A stretch of 63,947 bases of DNA from Desulfovibrionaceae bacterium (lineage in GTDB: Bacteria > Desulfobacterota > Desulfovibrionia > Desulfovibrionales > Desulfovibrionaceae), in assembly GCA_015709315.1 (NCBI GenBank), contig JACCQI010000015.1:1-63947 (forward strand), written 5' to 3'. Below, piece after piece: positions 1-9,411 of the stretch; the first letter of the stretch is position 1, and each line of letters begins with the position of its first letter. The position numbers and the translations under genes are program-made. A model generated the notes under the pieces. That model was not told the origin of the DNA, did not search any database, and saw nothing but the letters and a program-made list of their open reading frames with translations.

Positions 1-118
1 AAGGATGGTTTAAGAATTGTGGGTATGAGTTATTTCAATCGTGAAATGCTCTAGCGAAGCCAAAGATGACATGACTTCCATGAAGAAATCGAATTGAACA
101 CATTGAAAAAAATTAAAC

Positions 119-347
119 CGACCCAACCCGCGATTCGGGTGAGAAAAAACGCCGCACCATGAAGTGATCATGGCACGGCGTTGCTCGTTTTTACTCGCCC
201 GAATCGCAAAACGCCACGCAGTGCGGATGCCGCACGCCCCACGCCGAAGGCGCGATGGGGGTCCAGGGGGCCTTGCTCCCTGGCGGGTCCAGGGCAGCGC
301 CCTGGTCTCCCCGAAGGGGCGCCCCTGCGAGGCCGCCGGAGGCCCCA
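119..347 (+). repeat. Mosaic palindromic repeat, copy 1 (partial)
   Basis: This fills most of the gap before the sirtuin stop codon. It contains a long imperfect palindrome (131-205) whose ends read CGATTCGGG and CCCGAATCG, then a GC-rich hairpin tract, and it ends in GCCGCCGGAGG just before the stop codon at 350. The same modules in the same order recur at 20755-20972, and in the opposite orientation near 10.1 kb. It probably acts as a terminator at a gene 3' end. Bases 1-118 are more AT-rich and I recognise nothing in them. Confidence 0.8.
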
Positions 348-349
348 CT

Positions 350-1093
350 CTACCCCAATACGGCCTGGACCAGTTCGGGGGTCATTTGGCCCGCCTTGCC
401 CTGGAGATAATAGTCGCTGGTGCGGTAGCTGTAGTCGGTGTCGTAGAGATTGATCTCGATGATGACGCCGCCGTGATTCTTGACCACGTAGGGGATGCGC
501 CCGGCGGGCTGGACCGTGCCGCCGGTGCCGATGACCAGGCAGACGTCCGCCTGGCGGGCCAAATCCACGGAGGCGTGATGCACGTCGGACGGGATGCCCT
601 CGCCGAAGAACACGAAATCCGGCTTGAGCAGGCCGCCGCAGACCGGGCAGGGCGGGGGCAGAGTTTCCAGGGAGATGTCCCTGGAATCGAAGAACTTCCG
701 GCATTTCATGCACTGCATGCGCCGGGTGGAGCCGTGGTATTCGTGGACCACCCGGCTCCCGGCCTCCTGGTGCAGACCGTCGATGTTCTGGGTGACGATG
801 CCGTGTAGCCTACCGACCGCCTCCAGGTCGGCCAGGGCGCGGTGCGCCGGGTTGGGCTTGGCCCGGCCCAGCATGTCGAAGAATATTTCCTTGAGGAGCG
901 GCCAGACCTCTTCCGGGTGGCATTTGAAATAGTTTTTCTCGAACTTGTCGGGGTCGTACCTGGACCACACGCCGCCGGGGCCGCGAAACGGCGGGATGCC
1001 GGACTCCACGGAAATGCCCGCGCCGGTGAAGGCCATGACGCACCGTCCGTCCCGCAGGGCCTTGGCCGCGTTTTCCAGGGCGTGGTTCGACAT
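350..1093 (-). CDS. cobB: NAD-dependent protein deacylase (sirtuin, Sir2/CobB family)
   Basis: A 247-residue sirtuin, which removes acyl groups from lysine side chains using NAD+ in the cytoplasm. The Rossmann NAD motif FTGAGIS and the following SGIPPFRG are near residue 20. The catalytic block TQNIDGLH and a histidine (VHEYHG) lie mid-protein. A four-cysteine zinc site (CMKC and CPVC) is followed by FFGE. The length is normal for the bacterial class. I chose the ATG at 1093 because AGGAGG lies just upstream; longer readings in this frame run into the neighbouring gene. It follows the gene ending at 1104 by 10 bases, so the two are probably one transcript. Confidence 0.93.
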   Translation of the reverse strand: MSNHALENAAKALRDGRCVMAFTGAGISVESGIPPFRGPGGVWSRYDPDKFEKNYFKCHPEEVWPLLKEIFFDMLGRAKPNPAHRALADLEAVGRLHGIVTQNIDGLHQEAGSRVVHEYHGSTRRMQCMKCRKFFDSRDISLETLPPPCPVCGGLLKPDFVFFGEGIPSDVHHASVDLARQADVCLVIGTGGTVQPAGRIPYVVKNHGGVIIEINLYDTDYSYRTSDYYLQGKAGQMTPELVQAVLG

Positions 1094-1103
1094 GGCGGTC
1101 CTC

Positions 1104-1556
1104 CTAGTTTCCGGCGTAGTCCAGCCGCAGCCCGCCGTCCGCGTCCCTGAGGATGCGGAACACGGCCCGCCAGCGGTCGAAGCAATGCGTGTCGAGGTTG
1201 TTGGGATAGGCGAGGAAGGACCGCTCGATGGGGATTTCGGCGACCACGTAATCCTCTTTGACGAACACCAGGCTCCAGACCTGGCCGGAAACCGCCTTGT
1301 GGCGATAGGCCGCCCCGGTGCGCGTGCGAAAGGTCTCGCCGGACCCGGTGGGCACGGCGCAAACCGAATCCCAGTCGTAGTATTCCATAAACGCGTCCAG
1401 GGAAAAGGTCTCGCCCCCGTCCGTGTCGTGGGACTCCACGGCCCGCCGGAAACGGTCGCCCACATAATTGTCCGTGTAGTCGAAAATTGCGACCGCCGCA
1501 AAGGCGAGGGTCAGCCCGATGAATACCACCACGGCGCTCTTGGTCCGCTTGTTCAT
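1104..1556 (-). CDS. Hypothetical small membrane-anchored protein
   Basis: A 150-residue protein that I do not recognise. Residues about 8-25 form one hydrophobic segment (VVVFIGLTLAFAAVAIF) after a basic start, giving either an N-terminal anchor or an uncleaved signal peptide. The rest is a compact acidic, aromatic-rich domain predicted to lie outside the membrane. No catalytic motif is visible. A purine-rich GGAAGGGGG precedes the ATG. It lies directly upstream of the sirtuin on the same strand, its stop codon sitting beside the sirtuin's ribosome binding site. Confidence 0.75.
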   Translation of the reverse strand: MNKRTKSAVVVFIGLTLAFAAVAIFDYTDNYVGDRFRRAVESHDTDGGETFSLDAFMEYYDWDSVCAVPTGSGETFRTRTGAAYRHKAVSGQVWSLVFVKEDYVVAEIPIERSFLAYPNNLDTHCFDRWRAVFRILRDADGGLRLDYAGN

Positions 1557-1667
1557 GCCCCCTTCCCGCCCGGCTGTCCGCCCGGGCTGATGCCATTACC
1601 TAAGGCCATCTCCCCGCCCAGGTCAAATAACGGCCCCGGCCGCGCCGCCGGATCGACCTACATAATT

Positions 1668-1684
1668 TTGTCATTTTTTGACAA
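1668..1684. promoter_or_regulatory. Inverted repeat TTGTCA-N5-TGACAA upstream of amtB
   Basis: A perfect 6-bp inverted repeat with a 5-bp T-rich spacer lies in an AT-rich stretch about 90 bases upstream of the sigma-54 core. The position suits an activator (upstream enhancer) site or an IHF-bent region. The cognate regulator is not in the window. Confidence 0.4.
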
Positions 1685-1772
1685 TATTGTTTATTTTTTT
1701 CTTTTTTTGCCACTTTTGTTAATATTTATTGAAACAAAATTGACGAATCTACGGAAATACGCCCGTTTTCAT

Positions 1773-1790
1773 TTGGCCCCGCTTTTGCAA
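1773..1790 (+). promoter_or_regulatory. Sigma-54 (RpoN) promoter for amtB-glnK
   Basis: TTGGCCCCGCTTTTGCAA carries the -24 GG (1775-1776) and -12 GC (1787-1788) with exactly ten bases between them, the spacing sigma-54 requires. Transcription would begin near 1800, just before the GGAGG that serves amtB. Nitrogen-controlled sigma-54 promoters before amtB are well established, so the call fits its context. Confidence 0.75.
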
Positions 1791-1812
1791 AGGCGGAATC
1801 CGGAGGTATCAA

Positions 1813-3015
1813 ATGAACCCTGTCGACAATGCTTTCATTCTTATCTGTGCGGCCCTGGTCATGTTCATGACCCCCGGCCTGGCCCTGTTCTACGGCGGGC
1901 TCGTCCGCTCCAAAAACGTGCTGGCCACCATCATGCAATCTTTCATCATGCTCGGCCTGATGTCCGTGCTCTGGGCCGTGGTCGGCTATTCGCTGTCCTT
2001 CGGCTCCGACATCGGCGGCCTCATCGGCGGCCTGGACTTCGTCTTTCTCAAGGGCGTGGGCATGGACGCCGTGAACTCGCCGGCCGACAATCTGCCCCAC
2101 CTGACCTTCATGATCTTCCAGTGCATGTTCGCGGTCATCACCCCGGCGCTGATCACCGGCGCGTTCGCCGAGCGCATGAAGTTCGCCGGATTCATGGTCT
2201 TTTCCGCGCTCTGGCTGATCCTGGTCTACGCCCCCATGTGCCACTGGGTCTGGGGCGGCGGCTGGATGGGCCAGATGGGCGCCCTCGACTTCGCGGGCGG
2301 CGCGGTGGTCCACATGAGTTCCGGCGCGGCGGCGCTTTGCTGCGCCATCCTCATCGGCAAGCGCAAGGGGCATGGCTCCACGGCCTTCATCCCGCACAAC
2401 CTGCCCATGACCATCCTGGGCGCGGCCATCCTCTGGTTCGGCTGGTTCGGCTTCAACGCGGGCAGCGCCCTGGCCGCCGACGGCAACGCCGCCAACGCCT
2501 TTGTGACCACCCACATGGCCACGGCCGCCGCGGCCCTGTCCTGGATCGTCGCGGAATGGCTGCACGGCGGCAAGCCCACCACCCTGGGCGCGGCCTCGGG
2601 CGCGGTGGCGGGCCTGGTCGCCATCACCCCGGCAGCCGGATTCGTCACCCCCATGTGGGCCATCGCGCTCGGCCTGGGCGCGGGCGTGATCTGCTACGGC
2701 GGCATCATGCTGAAGAACAAGCTGGGCTATGACGACGCCCTGGACGTTGTCGGCATCCACGGCGTGGGCGGCACCTACGGCGCGCTCATGACCGGCGTGC
2801 TGGCCACGGTCAACGCGGAAGGACTCATCCTGGGCAACGGCCACCAGTTGTGGGTCCAGTTCGTGTCCGTGGTCGCCACCTGGGCCTTCTGCTTTGCCAT
2901 GACCTTCGTTATATTCAAGGTGGTGGATTCCACCATCGGCCTGAAGGCCGGCCCGGAAGAGGAAGACAAGGGCATGGACATCGCCGAACACAGCGAAACG
3001 GGTTACCAGTGGTAG
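1813..3015 (+). CDS. amtB: Ammonium transporter AmtB
   Basis: A 400-residue Amt/Rh-family channel for ammonium in the inner membrane, with about eleven hydrophobic helices. Family motifs are visible: GGLVRSKN near the start, the CHWVWGGGWMG stretch, the pore-histidine region DFAGGAVVHMSSG, and the second histidine motif GIHGVGG near the C-terminus. No separate cleavable signal sequence is obvious; the first helix starts at about residue 8. GGAGG lies just before the ATG. The PII gene follows by 15 bases, the classic amtB-glnK pairing in which PII plugs the channel. Confidence 0.96.
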   Translation: MNPVDNAFILICAALVMFMTPGLALFYGGLVRSKNVLATIMQSFIMLGLMSVLWAVVGYSLSFGSDIGGLIGGLDFVFLKGVGMDAVNSPADNLPHLTFMIFQCMFAVITPALITGAFAERMKFAGFMVFSALWLILVYAPMCHWVWGGGWMGQMGALDFAGGAVVHMSSGAAALCCAILIGKRKGHGSTAFIPHNLPMTILGAAILWFGWFGFNAGSALAADGNAANAFVTTHMATAAAALSWIVAEWLHGGKPTTLGAASGAVAGLVAITPAAGFVTPMWAIALGLGAGVICYGGIMLKNKLGYDDALDVVGIHGVGGTYGALMTGVLATVNAEGLILGNGHQLWVQFVSVVATWAFCFAMTFVIFKVVDSTIGLKAGPEEEDKGMDIAEHSETGYQW

Positions 3016-3369
<354 letters not shown>

Positions 3370-3481
3370 CGCACCCCCGGCCCGGAAACGCATCGCGTTC
3401 CGGGCAGGGCAGCCGGGCCTGCGAGGTTGAGAGTCCCAAGCGCGCCCGAGCGACCGGCCGCGGCAACGCGGCCGGTCCAAT

Positions 3482-3512
3482 GGCCGGGAGGCGGAAACAC
3501 CCTCCCGGCCAT
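3482..3512 (+). terminator. Hairpin between glnK and glnD
   Basis: GGCCGGGAGG and its complement CCTCCCGGCC enclose a short A-rich loop, followed by ATTATCGTATT. A second, smaller GC hairpin lies just upstream. The 186-base gap holds no gene. The stem could end the amtB-glnK transcript or reduce readthrough into glnD; the weak T-run makes this uncertain. Confidence 0.45.
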
Positions 3513-3555
3513 TATCGTATTCCCCCGGCAACAGACAGCAACCCAGGTTGAAGCC

Positions 3556-6165
3556 ATGACGCCCGTTCCCCACCTGCCTCCTTCCGCCGAAAGGCTGCGA
3601 TGCGCGCGCACCGATCTCTGGAAGCGCGCCGAAGCGGGCGGCGTCGGCGGTTTCGCCTGGGAATACGCCCATCTGGTGGACCACTATTTCGAGGACCGCA
3701 TCCGGGAGGCCGGGGCGCAGCGGTTCGCCTTCGCCCTGGTGGCGGTGGGCGGGTACGGGCGCGGCAGGCTCTGCCCCGGCTCGGACATCGACGTGCTGGT
3801 GCTCTTCAAGCGCCGCATCCCGTCCTCGGCCGACGCCTTCGTCAAAGCCCTGCTCTTCCCCCTCTGGGACCTCGGACTGGACCTGGGGCACGGCGTGCGC
3901 TCGGTGTCCGACTGCGTGTCCCTGGCCCGCAAGGACTTCCAGGTCCTCGCCTCGCTCATGGACGCCCGGCCCCTGGCGGGCGACGCCGAGGTCTTCGAAA
4001 CCTTCCGCGCCGCTTTCAAGGCCAAGGTGCTGCGAAAAAAGGGCGACTCCTTTGCCCGGTCCCTGCGGGAACACAACGAGACCCGCCTCGCCCAGTACGG
4101 CGACGCCACGGGCATGCTGGAGCCGGAGCTGAAGAACGGCCTGGGCGGGCTGCGCGACGGCCAGCAGGTGGCCTGGCTGAGCCGGGTGCTCGAAGCGTCC
4201 GGCCGCAAGCCCGTGTTCCTGCCCGAGGAGCTTTCCCGGCTGCGCGACGACCAGGCGTTTCTCAACCGCGTTCGCACGGCCCTGCACCTGGCCGCCGGAC
4301 GCAAGAACGACCGGCTTTTCTTCGACCTGCAACCGCCCACGGCCCGGCTCATGGGCTTCGGCTCCAGGGACGACTCGCCCGAGGCCGCGGGCCGGAGCGT
4401 GGAATTCTTCCTCTCCCGGCTGCACCAATCCATGACCCGCATCAAGACCATGCGCGAGGCCCTGTTCCAGGAAGGATTTCGCCCCAGGGGCAACGGCCCG
4501 CTGCCGGAACTCTCCGTCGGCAACCTCGACGCCGGGCCGGAGGGCATCTTCTTCAAGAGCCAGGCCGCGGCCACCCCGGACAACGTGCTCGGGGCGTTCC
4601 TCGAATCCGCCCGGTCCGGCCTGCCGCTCACCTGGGGCGCGCGCCGCATGGTCCGCTCCAACCCGGCCCGATTCGCGGCCGGGCTGGTGGACCGGAAGGA
4701 GACCCTGTCCACCCTGGTGGAGATATTCAAGGCCCCGCACGGCGAGGTCGCCTGCCAGGGATTGGTCGAGACCCGGCTCCTGCCCGCCGTGTTCCCGGAA
4801 TTCGGGGACGTGGAGCATCTCATCCAGTTCAACGACTACCACGTCCACCCGGTGGGACGGCACACCCTGGCCACCGTGGCCCTGCTCTCGAAATTCCTGG
4901 CGGGCGACGGGGAATGGACCGGGGAGATCGGCGAACGCATCGGGTACCGGGACGCCATCATCCTGCTCCTGGCCGGGTTCTTCCACGACCTGGGCAAGGG
5001 CGAGCCCCACCACTCGAAGGCCGGGGCGGACATCGCCCGCGACGTGCTCAACCGCTATGAGCGGGAAACCACCTTGGTGGAGGAGGTGGCCTTCCTGGTG
5101 GAGCAGCATCTGCTCCTGCCCGCCACGGCCACCCGGCGCGACCTGTCCGACGAGCGCGTGGCCGCCGAAATGGCCGCCGTGGCCGAAAACGCGGACCGGC
5201 TGGACATGCTCTACCTGTTGTCCGTGGCCGACTCCATGGCCACCGGGCCGCGCGCCTGGAACGCCTGGACCCGGTCCCTGCTCAAGGAACTGTACTTCAA
5301 GGTCAAGAACCTCCTGGAGCACGGCCCCCTTTCCGAGCCGGACGCGGCCAGGCGGCCGGCCCTGACGCGCAGCGCCGTGCTCGAAGCCGCCGCCGACGCG
5401 GACCGCGACTTTGCGGACGCGGCCATGCGGGCCATGCCCATGCGCGCCTTCCTGGCCCTTGACGCGCCCGCCATCGCCGCGCACATCGAGCTGGTGAAGC
5501 GGCTCTGGGCGGACGTGGCCGAGGACAGGATGCGGAAGCCCTCCACCATCGGCGGCAAGGGCGTCAACCTTGTCCGGGCAAGGCCCGGAAAGGCCAAAAA
5601 CACCTACGAACTGACCGTGGCCGCCGTGGACCAGCCCGGCCTGTTCGCCACCATCGCGGGAGCCATCTCCCTGCACGGCCTGAACATCCTGGCCGCCGAC
5701 ATCTTCACCTGGAAGGACGGCACGGCCGTGGACGTGTTCACGGTCGCCGACCCGCCGGAAAACCTGTACGCCGAGGAGGTCTGGGCGCGCGTCAAGCGGT
5801 CCATCGGCTATGCCCTGACCGGCAGGCTCGACCTCTCCGCCCGGCTGGAGGAGCGCAAGAACTCCCCGCTCACCAGACACCGCTCCGGCCCCCGGCTCAA
5901 GCCCATCGTCACCGTGGACAACAAGGCCAGCGACTTCTACACCGTCATCGAGGTGGCCGCCACGGACCGGACCGGCTTTCTGTTCGACATGGCCCGCACC
6001 CTGGCCGCCCACCGCCTCTCCATCCACCTGGCCAAGATCGCCACCATCAAGGGCCGGGCCGCCGACGTGTTCCACGTCCGCACCCAAGACGGGTTGCGCC
6101 TGACCGACGAAAACCGCATCCGGGCCCTCAAGAAGGATTTGCTCAACGCCGCCTCTATGGCATAA
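3556..6165 (+). CDS. glnD: Bifunctional [PII] uridylyltransferase/uridylyl-removing enzyme
   Basis: An 869-residue GlnD that adds or removes UMP on PII according to glutamine level. The nucleotidyltransferase motif is GGYGRGRLCPGSDIDVLVL near residue 70. A central GlnE/GlnD helical region follows, then an HD hydrolase domain with HDLGKGEPHHSK near residue 480. Two C-terminal ACT domains follow (about 690-770 and 800-869), the glutamine sensors. The length matches the family. The ATG at 3556 gives a normal start; the upstream in-frame extension covers the hairpin region and is unlikely to be translated. Its position beside glnK supports the role. Confidence 0.93.
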   Translation: MTPVPHLPPSAERLRCARTDLWKRAEAGGVGGFAWEYAHLVDHYFEDRIREAGAQRFAFALVAVGGYGRGRLCPGSDIDVLVLFKRRIPSSADAFVKALLFPLWDLGLDLGHGVRSVSDCVSLARKDFQVLASLMDARPLAGDAEVFETFRAAFKAKVLRKKGDSFARSLREHNETRLAQYGDATGMLEPELKNGLGGLRDGQQVAWLSRVLEASGRKPVFLPEELSRLRDDQAFLNRVRTALHLAAGRKNDRLFFDLQPPTARLMGFGSRDDSPEAAGRSVEFFLSRLHQSMTRIKTMREALFQEGFRPRGNGPLPELSVGNLDAGPEGIFFKSQAAATPDNVLGAFLESARSGLPLTWGARRMVRSNPARFAAGLVDRKETLSTLVEIFKAPHGEVACQGLVETRLLPAVFPEFGDVEHLIQFNDYHVHPVGRHTLATVALLSKFLAGDGEWTGEIGERIGYRDAIILLLAGFFHDLGKGEPHHSKAGADIARDVLNRYERETTLVEEVAFLVEQHLLLPATATRRDLSDERVAAEMAAVAENADRLDMLYLLSVADSMATGPRAWNAWTRSLLKELYFKVKNLLEHGPLSEPDAARRPALTRSAVLEAAADADRDFADAAMRAMPMRAFLALDAPAIAAHIELVKRLWADVAEDRMRKPSTIGGKGVNLVRARPGKAKNTYELTVAAVDQPGLFATIAGAISLHGLNILAADIFTWKDGTAVDVFTVADPPENLYAEEVWARVKRSIGYALTGRLDLSARLEERKNSPLTRHRSGPRLKPIVTVDNKASDFYTVIEVAATDRTGFLFDMARTLAAHRLSIHLAKIATIKGRAADVFHVRTQDGLRLTDENRIRALKKDLLNAASMA

Positions 6166-6254
6166 ACAATCCATCGACGGCCCGTTCGGCCGCGCGCGGA
6201 CGGCCGCGCCGACACAGGACCCTGTCTCAACAGATAAGTGATCGATAGGTTGTT

Positions 6255-6881
6255 ATGTCAATCAAGCTCACCATTTATTCCGATTTCGTTTGCCCGTTCT
6301 GCTATGTCGGCGCGGGCCTCGTCGAGCATTTCAAGACCGAATTCGACATTGAGGACACCTGGGTGCCGCACGAACTCCACCCGGAGACCCCGCCCCAGGG
6401 ACAAAACATGGAGGAGCTGTACAACCGATTCGACATCGACAACATCACCGGCGTGCTTCGGCAGCGGGGAGCGCCCTACGGCATCGAGTTCGGGGACATG
6501 ACCCTGCTGGCCAACTCGCGACTCGCCCTGGAGGCCGCCGAATTCGCCCGCGACCACGACGGCTACCACGCCATGCACATGGCCCTGTTCAAGGCGTACT
6601 TCACCGACGGCAAGAACATCGGCGACCGGGCGGTGCTCAGGGGTGTGGCCCGGAACTGCGGGCTGGACACGGAAGCGCTGGACAAGGCCCTGAACCGGGG
6701 GATGTACGCCGAGCGCGTGCGCCGGGGGTCTCTTGCCGCCAAACAGGCCGGGGTCACGGCCATCCCGACCTTCGTTATCGAAGGGCAGCCCCCCATCACC
6801 GGGGCGGTGGCCGAAAACCTGTTCCGCGAGGCCCTGCAACGGGCTGCCAAAAACCCCGCACCGGCCGCGGACAACCAATAA
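6255..6881 (+). CDS. DsbA-family (FrnE-like) thiol oxidoreductase, cytoplasmic
   Basis: A 208-residue thioredoxin-fold protein of the DsbA/2-hydroxychromene-2-carboxylate isomerase superfamily. The active-site CPFC lies near residue 14, in the order strand-CxxC-helix. A cis-proline stretch, AIPTFVIEGQ, occurs near residue 173. There is no signal peptide, so a cytosolic redox or isomerase role is likely, as in FrnE proteins. The true substrate cannot be read from the sequence. It is followed closely by the asparaginase gene on the same strand. Confidence 0.88.
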   Translation: MSIKLTIYSDFVCPFCYVGAGLVEHFKTEFDIEDTWVPHELHPETPPQGQNMEELYNRFDIDNITGVLRQRGAPYGIEFGDMTLLANSRLALEAAEFARDHDGYHAMHMALFKAYFTDGKNIGDRAVLRGVARNCGLDTEALDKALNRGMYAERVRRGSLAAKQAGVTAIPTFVIEGQPPITGAVAENLFREALQRAAKNPAPAADNQ

Positions 6882-6910
6882 CCGCAACCAACGGCAACAG
6901 GGTGGCGACC

Positions 6911-7906
6911 ATGACGAAACAAAAGGAAATCGTAGTCTTTTTCACCGGCGGGACCATCGGCATGTCCCCGGCCGAGGGCACGACCGGAGTGGCCCCGCAC
7001 GACAATTTCGGCGCGCTCCTCAACCAGTTCGGGCCGCCCGAGGCGGACGTCACCCTGCGCCCGGTGCTGTGGTCGGACAAGCCCAGCCCGCACATGACGC
7101 CCGGCGACATGTTCCGCCTGGCCCAGGACGTGGAAAAAGCCCTGGCCGAGCCGTCCGTGGCCGGGGCCGTGATCCTGCACGGCACCGACACCCTGGTCGA
7201 GACCGCGTACATGTGCGACCTGGTCATCAACTCCGACAAGCCGGTCATCCTGACCGGGTCCATGCGCTACTATTCGGAATCCGGCTACGACGGCATCCGC
7301 AACCTGGCCAACACCGTGCGCGCCTGCCTGCTCCCCCTGCCGCCCGGCGTCGGGGCGTGCATCCTGATGACCGACCGCATCTTTGCGGCCCGCGAGGCGG
7401 TCAAGGTCAACTCCCTGAACGTGGACGCCTTCGAGTCCCGCGAGGCCGGGATCGTCGGCTATGTGGCGGGCGAGTCCGTGGTCCTGGCGCGCCGCCACTC
7501 CGCCCCAACGCCCAGGCGTGCGCTGCACCCCGCGAACATCGAAGAGCGCGTGGTCCTTTTGACCGCGTACACGGGCATGGACCGATCACTTATCGATCAT
7601 GCCAAAAGCATGGGCAGTAAAGGGATCGTCATCGAAGGGTTCGGCGCGGGGAACGTGCCGCCCACCGTGGTGGAGGCCCTTGAGGAGTGCATGGCGGACA
7701 CCATCCCCGTGGTCCTGGCCACCCGCTGCATCGAGGGCGGGGTGTGGCCCATCTACGGCTATCCCGGCGGCGGTGCCGACCTGGAGGCCAGGGGCGTGAT
7801 CCTGTGCGGCAGGCTCGGCGGCCCCAAGGCGCGCATCCGGCTCATCTGCGCCCTGGGCATAACCCGCGACCCGGAGGAGATCCGCCGGATATTCCGCGAC
7901 GCCTAG
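6911..7906 (+). CDS. ansA: L-asparaginase (cytoplasmic type)
   Basis: A 331-residue asparaginase that hydrolyses asparagine to aspartate and ammonia. Both threonine motifs are present: FFTGGTIGM at the N-terminus and LHGTDTLVETAY near residue 90. The C-terminal EGFGAGNVP is typical of the family. There is no signal peptide, which favours the type I cytoplasmic enzyme. I chose ATG 6911, with AGGGTGG upstream; an in-frame GTG at 6902 would add three residues. Its stop overlaps the stop of the convergent HD-GYP gene by four bases. Confidence 0.88.
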   Translation: MTKQKEIVVFFTGGTIGMSPAEGTTGVAPHDNFGALLNQFGPPEADVTLRPVLWSDKPSPHMTPGDMFRLAQDVEKALAEPSVAGAVILHGTDTLVETAYMCDLVINSDKPVILTGSMRYYSESGYDGIRNLANTVRACLLPLPPGVGACILMTDRIFAAREAVKVNSLNVDAFESREAGIVGYVAGESVVLARRHSAPTPRRALHPANIEERVVLLTAYTGMDRSLIDHAKSMGSKGIVIEGFGAGNVPPTVVEALEECMADTIPVVLATRCIEGGVWPIYGYPGGGADLEARGVILCGRLGGPKARIRLICALGITRDPEEIRRIFRDA

Positions 7907-9156
7907 TATTCACCGTCGGTAAAAAGCTTGAATTCGGCCAGTGCCTGGGTCTGTGAGATGCGCCTGATGGCGTCGATCGCCTCGTAGTGGCCCACGGCCA
8001 GTCCGACAATGTCCTTGTCCAGAAACCCTTTGTCCGCCATGGACGTGAGTACGCCCACGGTCTTTTCCCTATCCATGCCCTTGCGATAGGGCCGGTCCTC
8101 GGTGATGGCCGTGAACACGTCCGCCACCTGCATGATCCGGCTGCCCTGCGACAGGTCGTCGGCCGTCAGGCCGTGGGGATACCCCTTGCCGTTGAGCCGC
8201 TCGTGATGCTGGCACGCCCAGTCCGCGATCTCATCCAGGCCGGGGATGTCCCTGAGCACCGTGTCCGCCACCCGCATGTGGTCCTGGACCCGAATATACT
8301 CGGTGGGGTCCAGCTTGCCCGGCTTGTCCAGCAGGCGCACGGGCACGGCCAGTTTGCCGATGTCGTGCAGGTTGCCCGCCAGGCGCATGTACTCCTGCTC
8401 GCGCGGGGTCATGCCCGCCAGCCCGGCAAGCTGCACGGCGGTCTCGGCCACGCCCTTGGAATGAGTGGCCGTGTGGCGGCTCCGAAAGTCGATGATATGG
8501 GTGAAGAAATCGGAAAAGGACAGCATCTCGCTCATGGAAATATGCTGCTTGAGCAACTCGCTGCCCATCACGTCCCGGATGGAATCCTCCATGCCCTCCA
8601 TCAGGGTCCAGAACAGGGTGCTGTCCGCCTGTTCGAGAAATGCCCGCTTCACCTCGGGCGCGATATAGGCCTCGGAGATCCGGTCCACGATCTCCCGCAC
8701 CTCTTCCCGGCTGCGCTGGTACCCCTTGCCCCGGCGCAGGATGTCGATCCTGTCGGCCATGTTGATGACATTGGCCAAAAGCAGGGTTTCCGCGTCGTCC
8801 CCGTTGTCCGCTTCCCGCAGGTCCCGCCACGGCGTGTGGTGGTGGAGCACCATGCGGGACGCCCGGGCCAGAAACGGATGGCCGCGCAGTAGCCGGTGCC
8901 CGGCCACGGCGTGCTCGGTCACGTCGGTGTCGAAATCAAGCCCGTCCAGGACCACATGCAGGGAAAAGGCCCCGATGTCGTGCAGCAGCGCGGCCAGAAG
9001 CAGGTCCATGAGCGACGGCGGTTTGACGCCCAGATGATTGGCCAGCACGGCCGACCCCATGGCAACACGCTTGTGGTGGCCCACCACATGGGGAGAGACA
9101 TAATCCAGGGCGGCGGAAATGCCGCAAATCAGATCAATAAGGTAGATATTTCGCAT
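7903..9156 (-). CDS. HD-GYP domain protein (putative c-di-GMP phosphodiesterase) with N-terminal HD domain
   Basis: A 417-residue protein with two HD-type domains. The N-terminal half has GHHKRVA and LLHDIGAF. The C-terminal half is a canonical HD-GYP domain, with NLHDIGKLAVP near residue 264 and HHERLNGKGYPHGL near 325. The intact GYP motif suggests c-di-GMP hydrolysis. No receiver or membrane segment is seen, so the input may come through the N-terminal HD domain. I chose ATG 9156 because GAGGAAATA precedes it; the longer in-frame start lacks such a site. Confidence 0.88.
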   Translation of the reverse strand: MRNIYLIDLICGISAALDYVSPHVVGHHKRVAMGSAVLANHLGVKPPSLMDLLLAALLHDIGAFSLHVVLDGLDFDTDVTEHAVAGHRLLRGHPFLARASRMVLHHHTPWRDLREADNGDDAETLLLANVINMADRIDILRRGKGYQRSREEVREIVDRISEAYIAPEVKRAFLEQADSTLFWTLMEGMEDSIRDVMGSELLKQHISMSEMLSFSDFFTHIIDFRSRHTATHSKGVAETAVQLAGLAGMTPREQEYMRLAGNLHDIGKLAVPVRLLDKPGKLDPTEYIRVQDHMRVADTVLRDIPGLDEIADWACQHHERLNGKGYPHGLTADDLSQGSRIMQVADVFTAITEDRPYRKGMDREKTVGVLTSMADKGFLDKDIVGLAVGHYEAIDAIRRISQTQALAEFKLFTDGEY

Positions 9157-9252
9157 TATTTCCTCGTAGCGGAGCGGCAAGGGGGCGATAATAGGGAGTC
9201 TCGTCCCGCCGTCAACATCCATATCCACCCCTAGGCCCGTCAGCACACCCCC

Positions 9253-9280
9253 TGTCAAGCGCTAATTTTATCCTATGGAC
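9253..9280 (+). promoter_or_regulatory. Promoter-like motif TGTCAAG-N4-AATTTTATCCTATGG, copy A
   Basis: The motif lies about 130 bases before the tail-adaptor start codon. The same 22 fixed bases with the same 4-base spacer occur on the minus strand at 36526-36551, about 118 bases before the holin-type genes. In both copies a T-run and ATGC follow. Two such copies upstream of two scattered phage-type genes point to shared control. It could be a dedicated promoter or an activator site. Confidence 0.7.
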
Positions 9281-9411
9281 TGTTTTTTCCATGCATTTAT
9301 CGACAGTTCGTGGTCCGGCGCAAAACCCGTGATACGCTGTACGCGCCCGAGGCCGCCGGTCCGGGCGACCGGGATGGACAACCCCTTATCCACCAAGCGA
9401 GGTAACCGACA

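Noticed and set aside
945-2732. Long antisense and alternate-frame open readings, such as the 595-codon frame across the sirtuin and amtB
   Set aside because: They overlap strong gene calls, lack motifs, and show the Arg/Pro/Gly-rich composition of shadow frames in GC-rich DNA.
3370-3555. Riboswitch between glnK and glnD
   Set aside because: Several hairpins are present but no conserved riboswitch core could be recognised; plain termination or attenuation is enough.
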